From: Diplosphaera chodatii
Taxonomy: Eukaryota > Chlorophyta > Trebouxiophyceae > Prasiolales > Stichococcaceae
Length of the DNA stretch: 64,000 nucleotides
NCBI GenBank assembly: GCA_032358165.1
Contig: JAALGY010000019.1
Location: forward strand, 248,001 to 312,000
Direction: 5' to 3'
Part shown: one piece after another, positions 17,813-27,489 of the stretch
Layout: the number at the start of each line of letters is the position of its first letter
Numbering within the stretch: position 1 is the first letter of the stretch
Notes under the pieces: generated by a model
Database searches by the model: none
Seen by the model: only the letters and a program-made list of their open reading frames with translations
What the model was told of the DNA's origin: nothing
Position numbers and translations under genes: made by a program

Positions 17813-18271
17813 CTCAAATGCACTATGCCGACAGTCGAGGGTGTATATAGGAAGAATTCGCTCTGTCGCTTGCAGGCCTGCAACGATCAGGCGTCATCAT
17901 GCTCAGAAGGCCTTTGTTGGAGTGCCTCAGCAGCATCTGTGGCACGCTCCGCTTCACCTACATCCGGTGTATATGTCTCGACCTACATGAAGCAGATCGA
18001 GTGGCGTGCGCTCTGACAACATATCAACATCAGGAAGCGGTGCGACAGATGGCAAATGTTCTAACATTGCCATCATGCTGAACACAGATACTGAACGTGA
18101 GTATCAGGCATCAGGCATGACATAACATCAACGTGGCAGCCCCGCAGATTTTACTGATGCAGCGCGCGTGTTCGGCATCATACACCCCATACAGGTTGCA
18201 AAGCAGACACTTGACAGCTCCTGTGTCGTCTGGTGGCCAAGCTCCGCCGCTGTGCCGTGCGTTGGGCCGCG
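17813..18271. promoter_or_regulatory. Divergent promoter region (DEAH helicase / heme oxygenase)
   Basis: 459 bp separate the two start codons. Both promoters must lie here. No coding exon is evident, and I cannot assign specific motifs with confidence. Confidence 0.45.
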
Positions 18272-19132
18272 ATGTCTCCAGTCATGGCAGCCCGTTGTCA
18301 GGTGTTGGCTTTGGGCCAAGCTCGCTCGCCGCTCGCAGCCCGTTGCACGCTGCTGCAGCAGCGACGAGGGTCCCATGCGCTGGCTGCCCCGCTTTCAGCA
18401 CCTCGCAGGGGCGTCGATATCCGGATCACAGCGCATGGCACCGGCGCAGCAACAGCATCAGCACATGGCAAGCGGGCCAGGCCTGGAGAGAAGAAAGGCT
18501 TTGTTGAGGAGATGCGCATTGTGGCGATGAAGCTGCACACTAAGGACCAGGCGCCGAAAGAGGGCGAGCAGAAGGCAGCTGAGAAATCCTTCCCAAAGTG
18601 GGAGCCGACGCGGGAGGGCTATCTCAAGTTCCTGGCAGAGTCGAAGGCGCTCTTCTCGACGCTGGAGGACATCGTGGAGGCCGCCCCGCACCCAGATTAC
18701 AAGCGGTTCCAGAACACGGGCATCGAGCGCAGCGCTGCCCTAGAGCAGGACATCCGGTGGTTCCAGGACACCTATGACCTGGAGGCTCCGGCCGTGACGG
18801 AGGATGGTCCTGGCGAGGAGTACTCCAGGCTGGTGCAGCGGTTGGCGCGGGAGGACCCGCAGGCGTTCCTGTGCCACTTCTACAACATCTACTTCGCACA
18901 CTCTGCCGGCGGCCGCATGATCGGCAAGAAGGTGTCGGAGATGTGCCTGGACGGCGCGCAGCTGCAGTTCTACCAGTACGATGGCGAGCTGAAGGAGCTC
19001 CTGGAGAAGGTGCGGGACAACCTCAACGAGGTGGCGGAGACGTGGACGGACGAGCAAAAGGAGCACTGCCTACAGGAGACCACAGAGTCATTCAAGTACT
19101 CTGGCGCAATCTTGCGGTCGATTGCGCAGTGA
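18272..19132 (+). CDS. HO1: Heme oxygenase, plant HO1/HY1 type, intronless
   Basis: Cleaves heme to biliverdin IXalpha, CO and iron in the plastid, using ferredoxin; it supplies bilins and recycles heme. One uninterrupted frame of 286 residues from the ATG at 18272. The first about 70 residues are rich in Ala, Arg, Ser and Gln, typical of a chloroplast transit peptide. The mature part begins around FVEEMRIVAMKLHTKDQAPK, which carries the proximal histidine context of plant heme oxygenases. SAALEQDIRWF, FLCHFYNIYFAHSAGGRMIG and LNEVAETW follow. The open frame extends upstream to a GTG at 18233, but the ATG is preferred. A TGTAA polyadenylation signal lies 24 nt after the stop. Unlike nearly all neighbours it has no introns. 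Confidence 0.95.
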   Translation: MSPVMAARCQVLALGQARSPLAARCTLLQQRRGSHALAAPLSAPRRGVDIRITAHGTGAATASAHGKRARPGEKKGFVEEMRIVAMKLHTKDQAPKEGEQKAAEKSFPKWEPTREGYLKFLAESKALFSTLEDIVEAAPHPDYKRFQNTGIERSAALEQDIRWFQDTYDLEAPAVTEDGPGEEYSRLVQRLAREDPQAFLCHFYNIYFAHSAGGRMIGKKVSEMCLDGAQLQFYQYDGELKELLEKVRDNLNEVAETWTDEQKEHCLQETTESFKYSGAILRSIAQ

Positions 19133-19155
19133 GCCCGTCGCGCCTGGAACGTGTG

Positions 19156-19160
19156 TGTAA
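19156..19160 (+). terminator. TGTAA polyadenylation signal of heme oxygenase
   Basis: TGTAA is the usual nuclear poly(A) signal of green algae, and it sits 24 nt beyond the stop codon. Confidence 0.5.
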
Positions 19161-19566
19161 AGGTGGTGGTGGCATGGCAGCGGGTCATGGTCTCTGATGT
19201 CTGTTATTGGCGGCAGACCTGTCTTGCATATACCATTGTATTGACAGCACGGCAGGCAGTATAGCGGGCTGACTGCACACACTTGGGACAAGCTAGGCAC
19301 AGCAAATGCTTCACAAAGAACCTAGAAGTCGTTGAACAACACATGGTCGAATGTTGCGGAACAGCTTGCTTGACAGGTGGCACTTCTTCCAAAATCATTG
19401 GGACACACTGACCCTTGCTGCACACCCGCAGACCGAGCTGCCCACAGTACAGCAATGCACTAATGTAGTCCTCCTTGTCTCACAATGACAGCCAGAAACG
19501 GCGCCTGGCAGCTCTACAAAGCCGCACTTCCTTGAGGCACTCTGCTGGTGCCACAAATAAGGCCTG
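19161..19566. other. Convergent intergenic region, nothing recognised
   Basis: The stretch between the heme oxygenase signal and the SR protein stop must hold the SR 3' UTR. No gene or repeat is seen. Confidence 0.3.
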
Positions 19567-22524
19567 TCAGCGGGACAGGCTGCGGCGCGGGGAGCGGCTC
19601 GCGCTGCGGCGGGGCGAGGCGGAGCGGCTGGCGGAGCGCCGGGGCGAGAGGCTCGGCGTGCGGCCGGGGGGCGTCCGGGAGCGGCCTGCACGGTGGCATC
19701 GCCACAGAGGATTTGCAACAAGAACACACAATCAGAAGCAGGGCTTCAAGCACATGCAGACGTATGGTGGCAGCCAGCAGGGACACCAGGCTGTCAGTGG
19801 TGTGCCAGCGTCGGCACGACACGCCAGGAGGTTGGGCGCACTGGGGGTGCGGGGTTGGCGTCGGGGCGGCGGCATCGGGCTGCGGCTGTAGCTGCGGCTG
19901 TAGCTGCGCCGGCTGCTGCGGCCGCCGCCGCCGCCACGGCGGGGGACGGGGGACACGCTGCGGCGGCTGCTGCGGCCGCCGCCGCTGCGGTGCGGCGACG
20001 GCGAGGCGCTGCGGGAGTAGGAGCGGCGGCGGCTGCGGCGGGGCGGGGTGCGGGAGCGCGACCGGGAGTAGGAGCGGCGGCTGCTGCGGCGCACCGGGGT
20101 GCGGCTGCGGCTGCGCATGCGGCTGCGCTCGGCGTACGGCCGCACCGGCTCGTTGGGCCGCCTGCAGACGACCGACGACTGCTCGTTGCTGGTGGTTTAC
20201 CTAGCACTATCTGAAACTGCATGTGGCCGTTGGCCGGACCTGATTGCACATGTGGACCAGGCCTCAACATCTTGCCAACCTGACCTTGTGGCTTGCCACA
20301 AGGGCTGGCATTCGTGAATGTTGGTAGCCACAGGGGCTTAGCATGTTCGAGGTGACAGCACGCACCCGCCGTCGGCCTTGTTGGCGACATACTCCACGTT
20401 GAGCGTGCGCCCGTGCCAGGACAGCTGGTTGGTGTCTTTGAGCGCCTCCTCCGCCTGGCCCACGTCCTCAAACTGCAAGTGGCAGCGGCGCAGCAGTGAT
20501 GCTTGTGGTGGCTAGCCTGATGCAGCTTGAGCGGCTGACTTCAGATGTGGGACAGACTGCAAGCAAGGCTGGGCGTGTGCCATGCCTGCAAGCAAATAGT
20601 GCATGATGCAATGCCCATGAGATATGTCTAAATGGAAGCAGTGGTGTTCTATGTCAAGGCTGTCGTGAGAAAGTGATTGCAATAGGGGACTGCAGTCATC
20701 AAACCACTGTGACTGTAGACTGTACCTCAACGAACGCAAACTTCCTCTTGATCTGCAGCAGAGTGCACAAGGGGTCTCACGGATAGGCACAAGCAGTGGA
20801 AGTGATGTCACAGCTCCACAAAGGCAAAGCCGACCTTTTGCAGAGCCCAGTGTTCAGCAGCACCGCGGGTCGCAGGCGGCAATGCAGCTACAGTATATAT
20901 GCAATGCGGCAGGCGCACATGATAGTGTGCATGTTGCAGCTGTTCCTGTGCTGTGTTGTGCACGCCCGGACAACGTCGACACACCACGACAGTGCAGTCT
21001 GCCCAGCTACACCCCACTATGTCGTGGCAAGCACACCTGCACACGGCGCAGCCGGCCGTAGCGCTCGTACAGGTCCTGCAGGTCGCGCTCCCGGGTGCGC
21101 ACCACGTCGAAGTTGACGACGAACAGGGTTGTGGACGGCGTGGTGTTCTTGCGGCGCTCCGCCTCCCGGTTCTTGATGTCACGGTCACCCTATAGCGTAA
21201 ATGCCCCTGCCGCTGTCACCAGCATGCGGATGCGGTGCTGATGCCGCTGAACACGGCCAACAGAGGCCAGGCCAACACCCTGGGACATCAGCATGACGGC
21301 GCAGGACATGCAGCTGCATACATGTCGCGGGCAGGTCGTGCCAGCGGAGGCTACACCACACCTTTGCCCAGTCCATTCTGAGGGGCCGCCGCTTGATGCC
21401 AAACTCACGCCTGGTTCACAAGCATCAAACCCTCAAGTCTTAGGCCGGCACTTGCAAGGACCGCTCACACCACTGCTTCGGTATGTCAGGGTAGTGTGTA
21501 GCAGCGTACCCCTCCAGATCTCGGATGGCATCCTCTCCGTCACGCTCATCCTACAGTACGCACCGAGGGGTATCAGTCTGCAACTCTGGGTGTGGATAGG
21601 TACCATGACAGACACCTTGCATTCGCCAGGAGGCCTGAGTCGCACCTTCATGTACACAAAGGCGAACCCTGCAAGGAGAACAACGTCAATGAGTGTGTGC
21701 TCTCAAACAACCGACGTCCTTGCAATACTGCCAGGGCATCACAGAGCTCGAGGCTCTCGAGGCGCCACGGGAAAGGTTCTGTGTCTTGCCCGAGAAAGCG
21801 GACATAACCTATCATTCCGTTCAGGTATGCTTCTGCTGCACCAGCAGCTCACCTGGTTTGCATGCATTAGGGCGAACACACGTTGTACGACAGGGTAGGT
21901 TCTGGGTATTCGGTAGGCATTTGGAGGTGTCATTCGGAGGTCGATCGTTGCCAAAGGAGCGGTTGGAGCACGACAGCCGTTGAACAGGGCGGGTTGATCA
22001 GGAAGGCGGCATGTCGTGGGTCTGCCTCGTCTGTCGTTGCAGCTTTTGCGGGGTACCCCATGCTCGCACAGCGCCGTCGCAGATGACCAGAGCTGTCGGG
22101 TGACCCGGAGCAGAAGGTGGCCGGCGGTGTGTGCTGGAGCGTGCACATATCTTCACCTGTCTTCATGTCGATGGAGTCGACTGGGCCATACTTCTCCATG
22201 ACCCGCCGCACCTCGTCCACCGACTCCTCATACGCGAAGCTGCAACGGAAGGTTGTACGTGACGACATACTTGAATGGCATCCGGTCCGAGGTTTCATGC
22301 TGTGGCTAGCATGCGCAAGTTGGCTGTGCATGCCAGACAGGACGTTTTGAACTCCTATGCAGCCGAGCTGGGGCACTCACTTGCCAATGAACACCTGCAG
22401 ATGCACATAGCAGAGGTTTCAGTCATCTTCTACCCGACATGATGCTGGCATGCATTCAGGCAGCATCCGCGTCTTGTTCGCACCACCACTGGCAGCTCAC
22501 CGGCCGATCGGCGTGCCTGCCCAT
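19567..22524 (-). CDS. SR splicing factor with two RRMs, plant RS31/RS41-like
   Basis: Nuclear pre-mRNA splicing regulator. Eleven exons in closed phase, 319 residues: 22524-22501, 22394-22381, 22239-22157, 21668-21646, 21550-21510, 21410-21362, 21189-21037, 20752-20726, 20472-20366, 20161-19842, 19685-19567. RRM1: PVFIGNFAYEESVDEVRRVM, MKTGFAFVYMKDERDGEDAI. RRM2: TTLFVVNFDVVRTRERDLQD, KRKFAFVEFEDVGQAEEAL. The first RRM fold is split by a 14-nt exon (22394-22381) and a 23-nt exon. The C-terminal about 140 residues form an RS domain mixing RS, SR, SP and glycine runs, ending SPRRSLSR. The antisense of this region gives long Gly/Cys-rich frames that are artefacts. Many SR genes self-regulate by alternative splicing; the 1-kb tract between exons 5 and 8 would allow it, but I cannot show it. 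Confidence 0.92.
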
Positions 22525-23061
22525 GGCTGCCGCAGCAACAGGGTGTGGACGGAGTTTCTGGTACAAGCGTGAATGTGGTGATGATGCTGCTTGACCAGTC
22601 CACTGACACTGACGCAGCGCTGTGAGATCTTGCCTAATGCAGCTTCAGCGGAGTTTCGCCTAACACAGCGCTGCCTGCAAGCCTTGAAAGACAGTGTCAC
22701 TGTCACACGTGTACAATGAGTGCAGGAGGCATGAACGCAAGGCTGAAGGCTCTGTCAACAGGCTCTTGTCGTCTGTGCTACATCAGGGTACATATTGCAT
22801 TCCGATAAGCGGGAGGTGCGAACCCTAGTAGCTTAGTGGGACACACCCTGGATCACTCCGAGACTGGCTGAGTTTCATCGGAGCACCTGAATGTGGTACT
22901 CATTGCAACTGCTATAGTTCATGTGGTGAAGCGTCAGACGTGTACAAAGTCACATCTGCGTTGGGCCGAAGTGCAGCGATTGTTTCATCGTGTTACACCA
23001 CATTGGTTTCCTGTAACACAGCTTCAGGTCAGCTGACACTTGCACCGAGCTACAGCACACC
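22525..23061. promoter_or_regulatory. Divergent promoter region (SR factor / oxidoreductase)
   Basis: 537 bp between two start codons. Around 22815-22850 the minus strand has a B-box-like GGTTCGCACC with poor flanking stems, too weak to call a tRNA. No gene is seen. Confidence 0.35.
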
Positions 23062-26034
23062 ATGCCGCTGGATCCGGCACATATACCATCCCCCTTCCAG
23101 CACGAGGACGGTCGACTGGGTGGCGATCCCTCGTTGACGTCCCGCCTGTGGAGCCGGCTGATCAAGGCGCCCAATGGGCTGCCGCTCATGCAGATTGCGC
23201 AGGATTTTGACATGCCAGAAGCGGAGGTGGAGGCCGTCCTGGAGCACAATGACTACTTCATCCAGGAGGGGAGTGGGTACTACAGCTTGTCAATCTTCAG
23301 ACCGCTGCGGTGGGGTGTGGCTGGCGTTGGCAAGATCAGGTATGTGTGCAGCACAATGCATGAGGTATAACAACCACGCCCTGGACTTGAGTGTGAGGCG
23401 CAAGTATCAGATGTCCTGACATCGCCACCTTCAGCATTCACGAGCTTGCCATAACGTCTTCGTTTGTCGTGGCGCCCGCAGCGATGACTTCATCACAGCA
23501 GCAGCATTTCTGCCTGGCACACAGCTCGTCGCAGCTGCAGCGGGCTCAAGCAAGCAGCGTGCCGAGGAGTTTGCGCAGCGCCACGGCTTTCAGAGGGCAT
23601 ATGGCAGCTACGTGGAGTTAGCAGCAGACAAGGACATTGACATTGTGTATGTCGGCAACGTGCACCCTCAGCACAGGGTGAGGGCTGCATCCCGGCACAC
23701 CTTCTGTTCGGCTGAGTCTGCGTGGGACAACCCAATGTGCTCATGGCGTCCCTTTTGCCTGTGCGACGGTGGTCCATGCCTCAGTCATGCATACTACTGC
23801 TCGTGCGTCATGCAGGATACGGTGCTGACGATGCTGGAGCATGGCAAGGCGGTGTTGTGCGAGAAGCCTATCGGGCTGACCGGTGGCCAAGCAGAGGAGA
23901 TGGCCGACTTTGCCAAAGAGATGGTGTGGATTGCACTCAGATGCTGTCCACCTGGCGTGTCAACGACCCCACGTTGTTGACCCCATCCCCACATGCCTAT
24001 GTACGGACCGGTTGCCCACGGCTGAGGGGCTTGGGGGCTGATGCGCTGCAGGGGCTGTTCCTGGTGGAGGGTCACTGGGACCGCTTCTTCCCGGCGACAC
24101 AGGCCGTGCGCGCCGCTGTCAAGCGTGGCCTCATTGGCAAGTGCGTGCCTGCATGCCACGTCCCAAAACCAACAGGACCATTGGCGGGCCTGCCTTACAG
24201 GCTGTCCTTATCTGCAGCAGCTGGTTGACTGGCTGAGGTGCCATGACAGTGTGCATGTGCTTGTTGTGTGGCAACAGGTAAGCTCTGCCGATGTGCCTGC
24301 ATCACTGGAGACCCACATCACCCCGTGTGATGACGTGCGCAGCGTGCGCCATATCGAGTCGCACTTCGGCATGAAAGCGGATGAGAGCGTGGAGCGGCTG
24401 TACAAGCTGGAGCTGGGTGGTGGCGCGCTGCTGGACATTGGCGTGTATCCACTCTCGTTCATTCAGGTGCGAGCGCCATGTGTCAGGGTGCACATGGTTG
24501 TGAGTCCATCCATCTTCGGGCCAGTGCGTACAGATCGATTCCAGCAGCGCCCTCTCAGGCCATGATCTGCAGCCGAGTCGTCTGGCGATATGTGCGGGTC
24601 CTGAGCAGCTGCAAAGGCCTGGACAGCGTGGCATCATGTACACTGTACACCCACAGTGCGACGTGGCTGCAAGCTGCTGAGTTGCATTGCCTGAGGCCAG
24701 AATTGACCTCCGACCTTCAGGGTAGAAATTCAAATAGTCCTTAATTTGGACATCCTTGGGGCAATGCGCAGCTAGTACTGCACCTTCCCCCTAGCTGCAG
24801 CAGCACGACTGACCCTGTGAGTTTTGTTGCTGTGCAGTACGTGCTCGAGGGTGAGGAGCCCGCGCAGGTGCAGGCGATGGCAGAGCTGAAAAAGGGCATT
24901 GACACGCATGGTACCGTACTGTTGCAGTAAGTCCTCAAAGGTCCATTGCGCTGCTGAAGATGGCACCTCAAAAGATACAGAAGTGCAAGTCACGACCATC
25001 ATTCCAACTGATCAGACGTGCTGCTCGTGCATCGTCGAGGAATGGGCTCTAGCTGACAAGCCAGGGGCTGATGCTGGCTTGCAAGGTATGGTGGTGTTTC
25101 GTGTCACAGATATCCAGAGGGCAAGACAGCAGTGGCCACCTTCAGCTTCCAGCTTGCCTCCACGAATGGTGGCACAGTTTATGGTGACACTGGTCGCATC
25201 TGGGTGCCTGAGACCCATACGCCCACCGAGATCACCATCTACTCGGTCAAGTGAGGCATCACGGGATGCGTCACAACATGTGCTGTGTGCTGACACTGAC
25301 CGATGCAGTGGCCTGCCTCCTGCAAGGCTGCCAGGCAATGTGATTGTCAGCTTGTGGACATGTTGCAGGGGCAGCGGCCCTGGAGCCAAAGAGGAGGCTC
25401 AGACGATCAAGTTTGACCTGCCGCCAGTGCCCGACTCAGTCAAGCACGGAGAGTCTGCCTTGAAGGGCTTCCATTTCCCAACCTCAGAGGGCTTCATCTT
25501 TGAGGCGATGGCAGGTGCGAACTGAGAGATAGGCCTGCGATGTGTACAATGTTGCTCATGTTGAACACTACTTGGGTCACTCTACCGTTTGTACGATGGC
25601 ACATAATGCCATATCGCGCAGTAACCTGCGAGATGATTGCTGCAGTGCATGGCGCGGTCCTCAACAAGGCCAAAGAGATGCACGGGTGAAGCTCACCCCT
25701 GGTCGCCACTTGCTAGTTGCGACCTGGCCTGCTGCGTGCTGTAGAGTGAAACCCCTGCCATGTGATAGTCAATCTAATCCCTGCTGACGCACTCTTTCGT
25801 GGCAATGTGCAGGGATGTGCCTCTCCATCAGACTGGTGCGTTCTGTCGTGATGCAGTGCGAGATCATGCTCCTAAACTGCTTGCTGGTGGCTGCAGCATT
25901 GCAAGTTGGGCACCTACACAGGTAGTGATTGTCTCGTACCTTGCCTTGCAGTCGCACTCATGCAACTCTGCGACGCTATCCGCGGGAAGATCGGCGTCGA
26001 CTATGATGCCGCGCTCAAACACTTTGCCAAGTAG
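23062..26034 (+). CDS. Gfo/Idh/MocA-family NAD(P)-dependent oxidoreductase
   Basis: Probable sugar or dihydrodiol dehydrogenase related to DHDH-type proteins; substrate unknown. Nine exons in closed phase, 417 residues: 23062-23339, 23482-23677, 23816-23923, 24052-24140, 24343-24466, 24838-24926, 25110-25250, 25369-25514, 25952-26034. The Rossmann entry is seen in WGVAGVGKI and LVAAAAGSSKQRAEEFAQRH, then DIDIVYVGNVHPQHR. The family lysine motif is LCEKPIGLT. The C-terminal alpha/beta domain has GGGALLDIGVYPLSFIQ and TNGGTVYGDTGRIWVPE. The usual glycine-rich start of such enzymes lies only at about residue 85; before it is an about 80-residue extension (LMQIAQDFDMPEAEVEAVLE) resembling a small helical or winged-helix segment. 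Family call strong, role unknown. Confidence 0.88.
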
Positions 26035-26209
26035 CCCGCAGTGTGCGGCCCTTTGAGGTTGGGGCAGTCCTTTTCCGCTGTTCTACGATGGTTGTGGCAG
26101 TTTGCACCAGTCTGTGCTCCTTGTGGTTGGGCAGCGCCAAAGAAGCAGGTTTCGGATTTTTTACTGAACAACTCGGCAACACCGGGTTCAGAGCTACAAT
26201 GCTGTATAG

Positions 26210-26214
26210 TTACA
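26210..26214 (-). terminator. TGTAA polyadenylation signal of the L17 gene
   Basis: TGTAA on the minus strand, 14 nt after the L17 stop codon. Confidence 0.45.
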
Positions 26215-26227
26215 ACTGCAAAATGGT

Positions 26228-26791
26228 TTAGGCGACCAGCTCAATGATGGCCATCTCCGCGCTGTCTCCCCGCCGCACTCGGTCCTCTGTGACGACCCGG
26301 CAGTAGCCTCCATTGCGGTCGCCGTACCGCTTTGGTGCCTCCTCAAAAAGCGACTTGACGATGTCCTTGTCGTAGATGTACGCCAGTGCCTGTCGCCGGG
26401 AGTGCAGGGAGCCGTCCTTTGCCAGCTGGATCATCTTGTCCACCCACTTCCGCGCTGCCTTGGCCTTGGTCTTGGTCGTGGTGATCTTGCCGTGACGCAG
26501 GATCTCCGTGGTCAGGCTGCGCAGCAGCGCTTTGCGCTGGTCAGCTGGCCGGTTGAGCTTCGGGAGCTTCTTTCTGTGCCGCATGGCAAACACCGTGGCG
26601 CCGTTGGATGGGCACTGCAGCACGCCGGCATCTGTGGCTGGCCCGATGCGCGTCCTGAGGCCACTGTTGAGGCTGGTCACCGGAGCAAAGGCTGCTGGCG
26701 CTGGTCTGGAGCTGGCTGGGCTGCATCGCTGCTGCAGGCGGCATGGGTGGTGCAGCGCCGTTCGCATCGCCGTCATGTTGAACGCCGCCAT
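26228..26791 (-). CDS. PRPL17: Plastid 50S ribosomal protein L17 (bL17), intronless
   Basis: Large-subunit protein of the bacterial-type ribosome. One exon of 187 residues from the ATG at 26791. The mature bL17 part begins [20 protein letters not shown] at about residue 72 and continues with [20 protein letters not shown], then [14 protein letters not shown] and [20 protein letters not shown], ending MAIIELVA. The preceding about 70 residues ([20 protein letters not shown] and on) are rich in Ala, Pro, Ser and Arg and lack acidic residues, as in chloroplast transit peptides; a mitochondrial target cannot be excluded. The open frame extends upstream without an earlier ATG. Its 3' end faces that of the oxidoreductase, 193 bp away. 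Confidence 0.94.
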   Translation of the reverse strand: MAAFNMTAMRTALHHPCRLQQRCSPASSRPAPAAFAPVTSLNSGLRTRIGPATDAGVLQCPSNGATVFAMRHRKKLPKLNRPADQRKALLRSLTTEILRHGKITTTKTKAKAARKWVDKMIQLAKDGSLHSRRQALAYIYDKDIVKSLFEEAPKRYGDRNGGYCRVVTEDRVRRGDSAEMAIIELVA

Positions 26792-27489
26792 TCTGCCTCT
26801 CACAATGTCTTCAAGCCTATAGTAGTGCAGGTGCAAGTGTGACCTGGTATCTTACCGCGCGTAAGGTGACCTGGATGCAGTGGTGGGCGAGCTGCTTCCT
26901 GCGACCTACGGTGCCCTCGCCAGCCGCGGCACGCCAGGCTCAGCCAGCAGTCCTAACACTCCTAAGTTGCGTTTGTGTCAAATCTCACCTACTTACAAGC
27001 GTACATAAGTCACTGCAGCCGGGTTCTACAGCGCTGCCCTCTGCTGTAGCTACCGCAGGGCAGCGAATCAAACATCCACTCGTCTTGCAACTTTTGCTGA
27101 TACACTTTTCGCGGCAGACACTTCCGCAGCCGCAACAAGTGCATCTGCTAAGGGGCAGTGTGTGTGTTTAGCGGCAGTTGAGCCGCCCCAGACCGCTCGT
27201 TGCACTGTTTGGCGCATGCGCCTTGCAGTGCAGGTCACTGCTTGAGGGCGTGGACGCTGCAGCTGAAATACCTTGTGATCTCACGAAGCAGGAGCAACTC
27301 TGAGTTGCACCGCAGCGTCGCGTGCTCTGGCGCCATGGCTGACATGAGGCAGCTGCCGGCGCCATGAGCCCTGTGGCTGCCGGCCCCAGCTCGGACTGCA
27401 GTGGCCTGCTGCACTCCGGGCTGGCCGTGACTGGCGGCCGCCGGCTGCTAGGTGCCCTGCGGCGACTGTAAGGTCGGCCAGCGGCCGCG
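26792..27489. promoter_or_regulatory. Divergent promoter region (L17 / cyclin L)
   Basis: 698 bp. Open frames here lack family motifs. Nothing beyond the two presumed promoters is supported. Confidence 0.35.

Noticed and set aside
18233..18271. Upstream extension of heme oxygenase from position 18233
   Set aside because: The codon there is GTG. The first ATG, at 18272, already gives a full transit peptide.
19548..20214. Gly/Cys-rich and Ala-rich frames on the plus strand
   Set aside because: They are antisense shadows of the RS domain of the SR protein; codon repeats keep all frames open.
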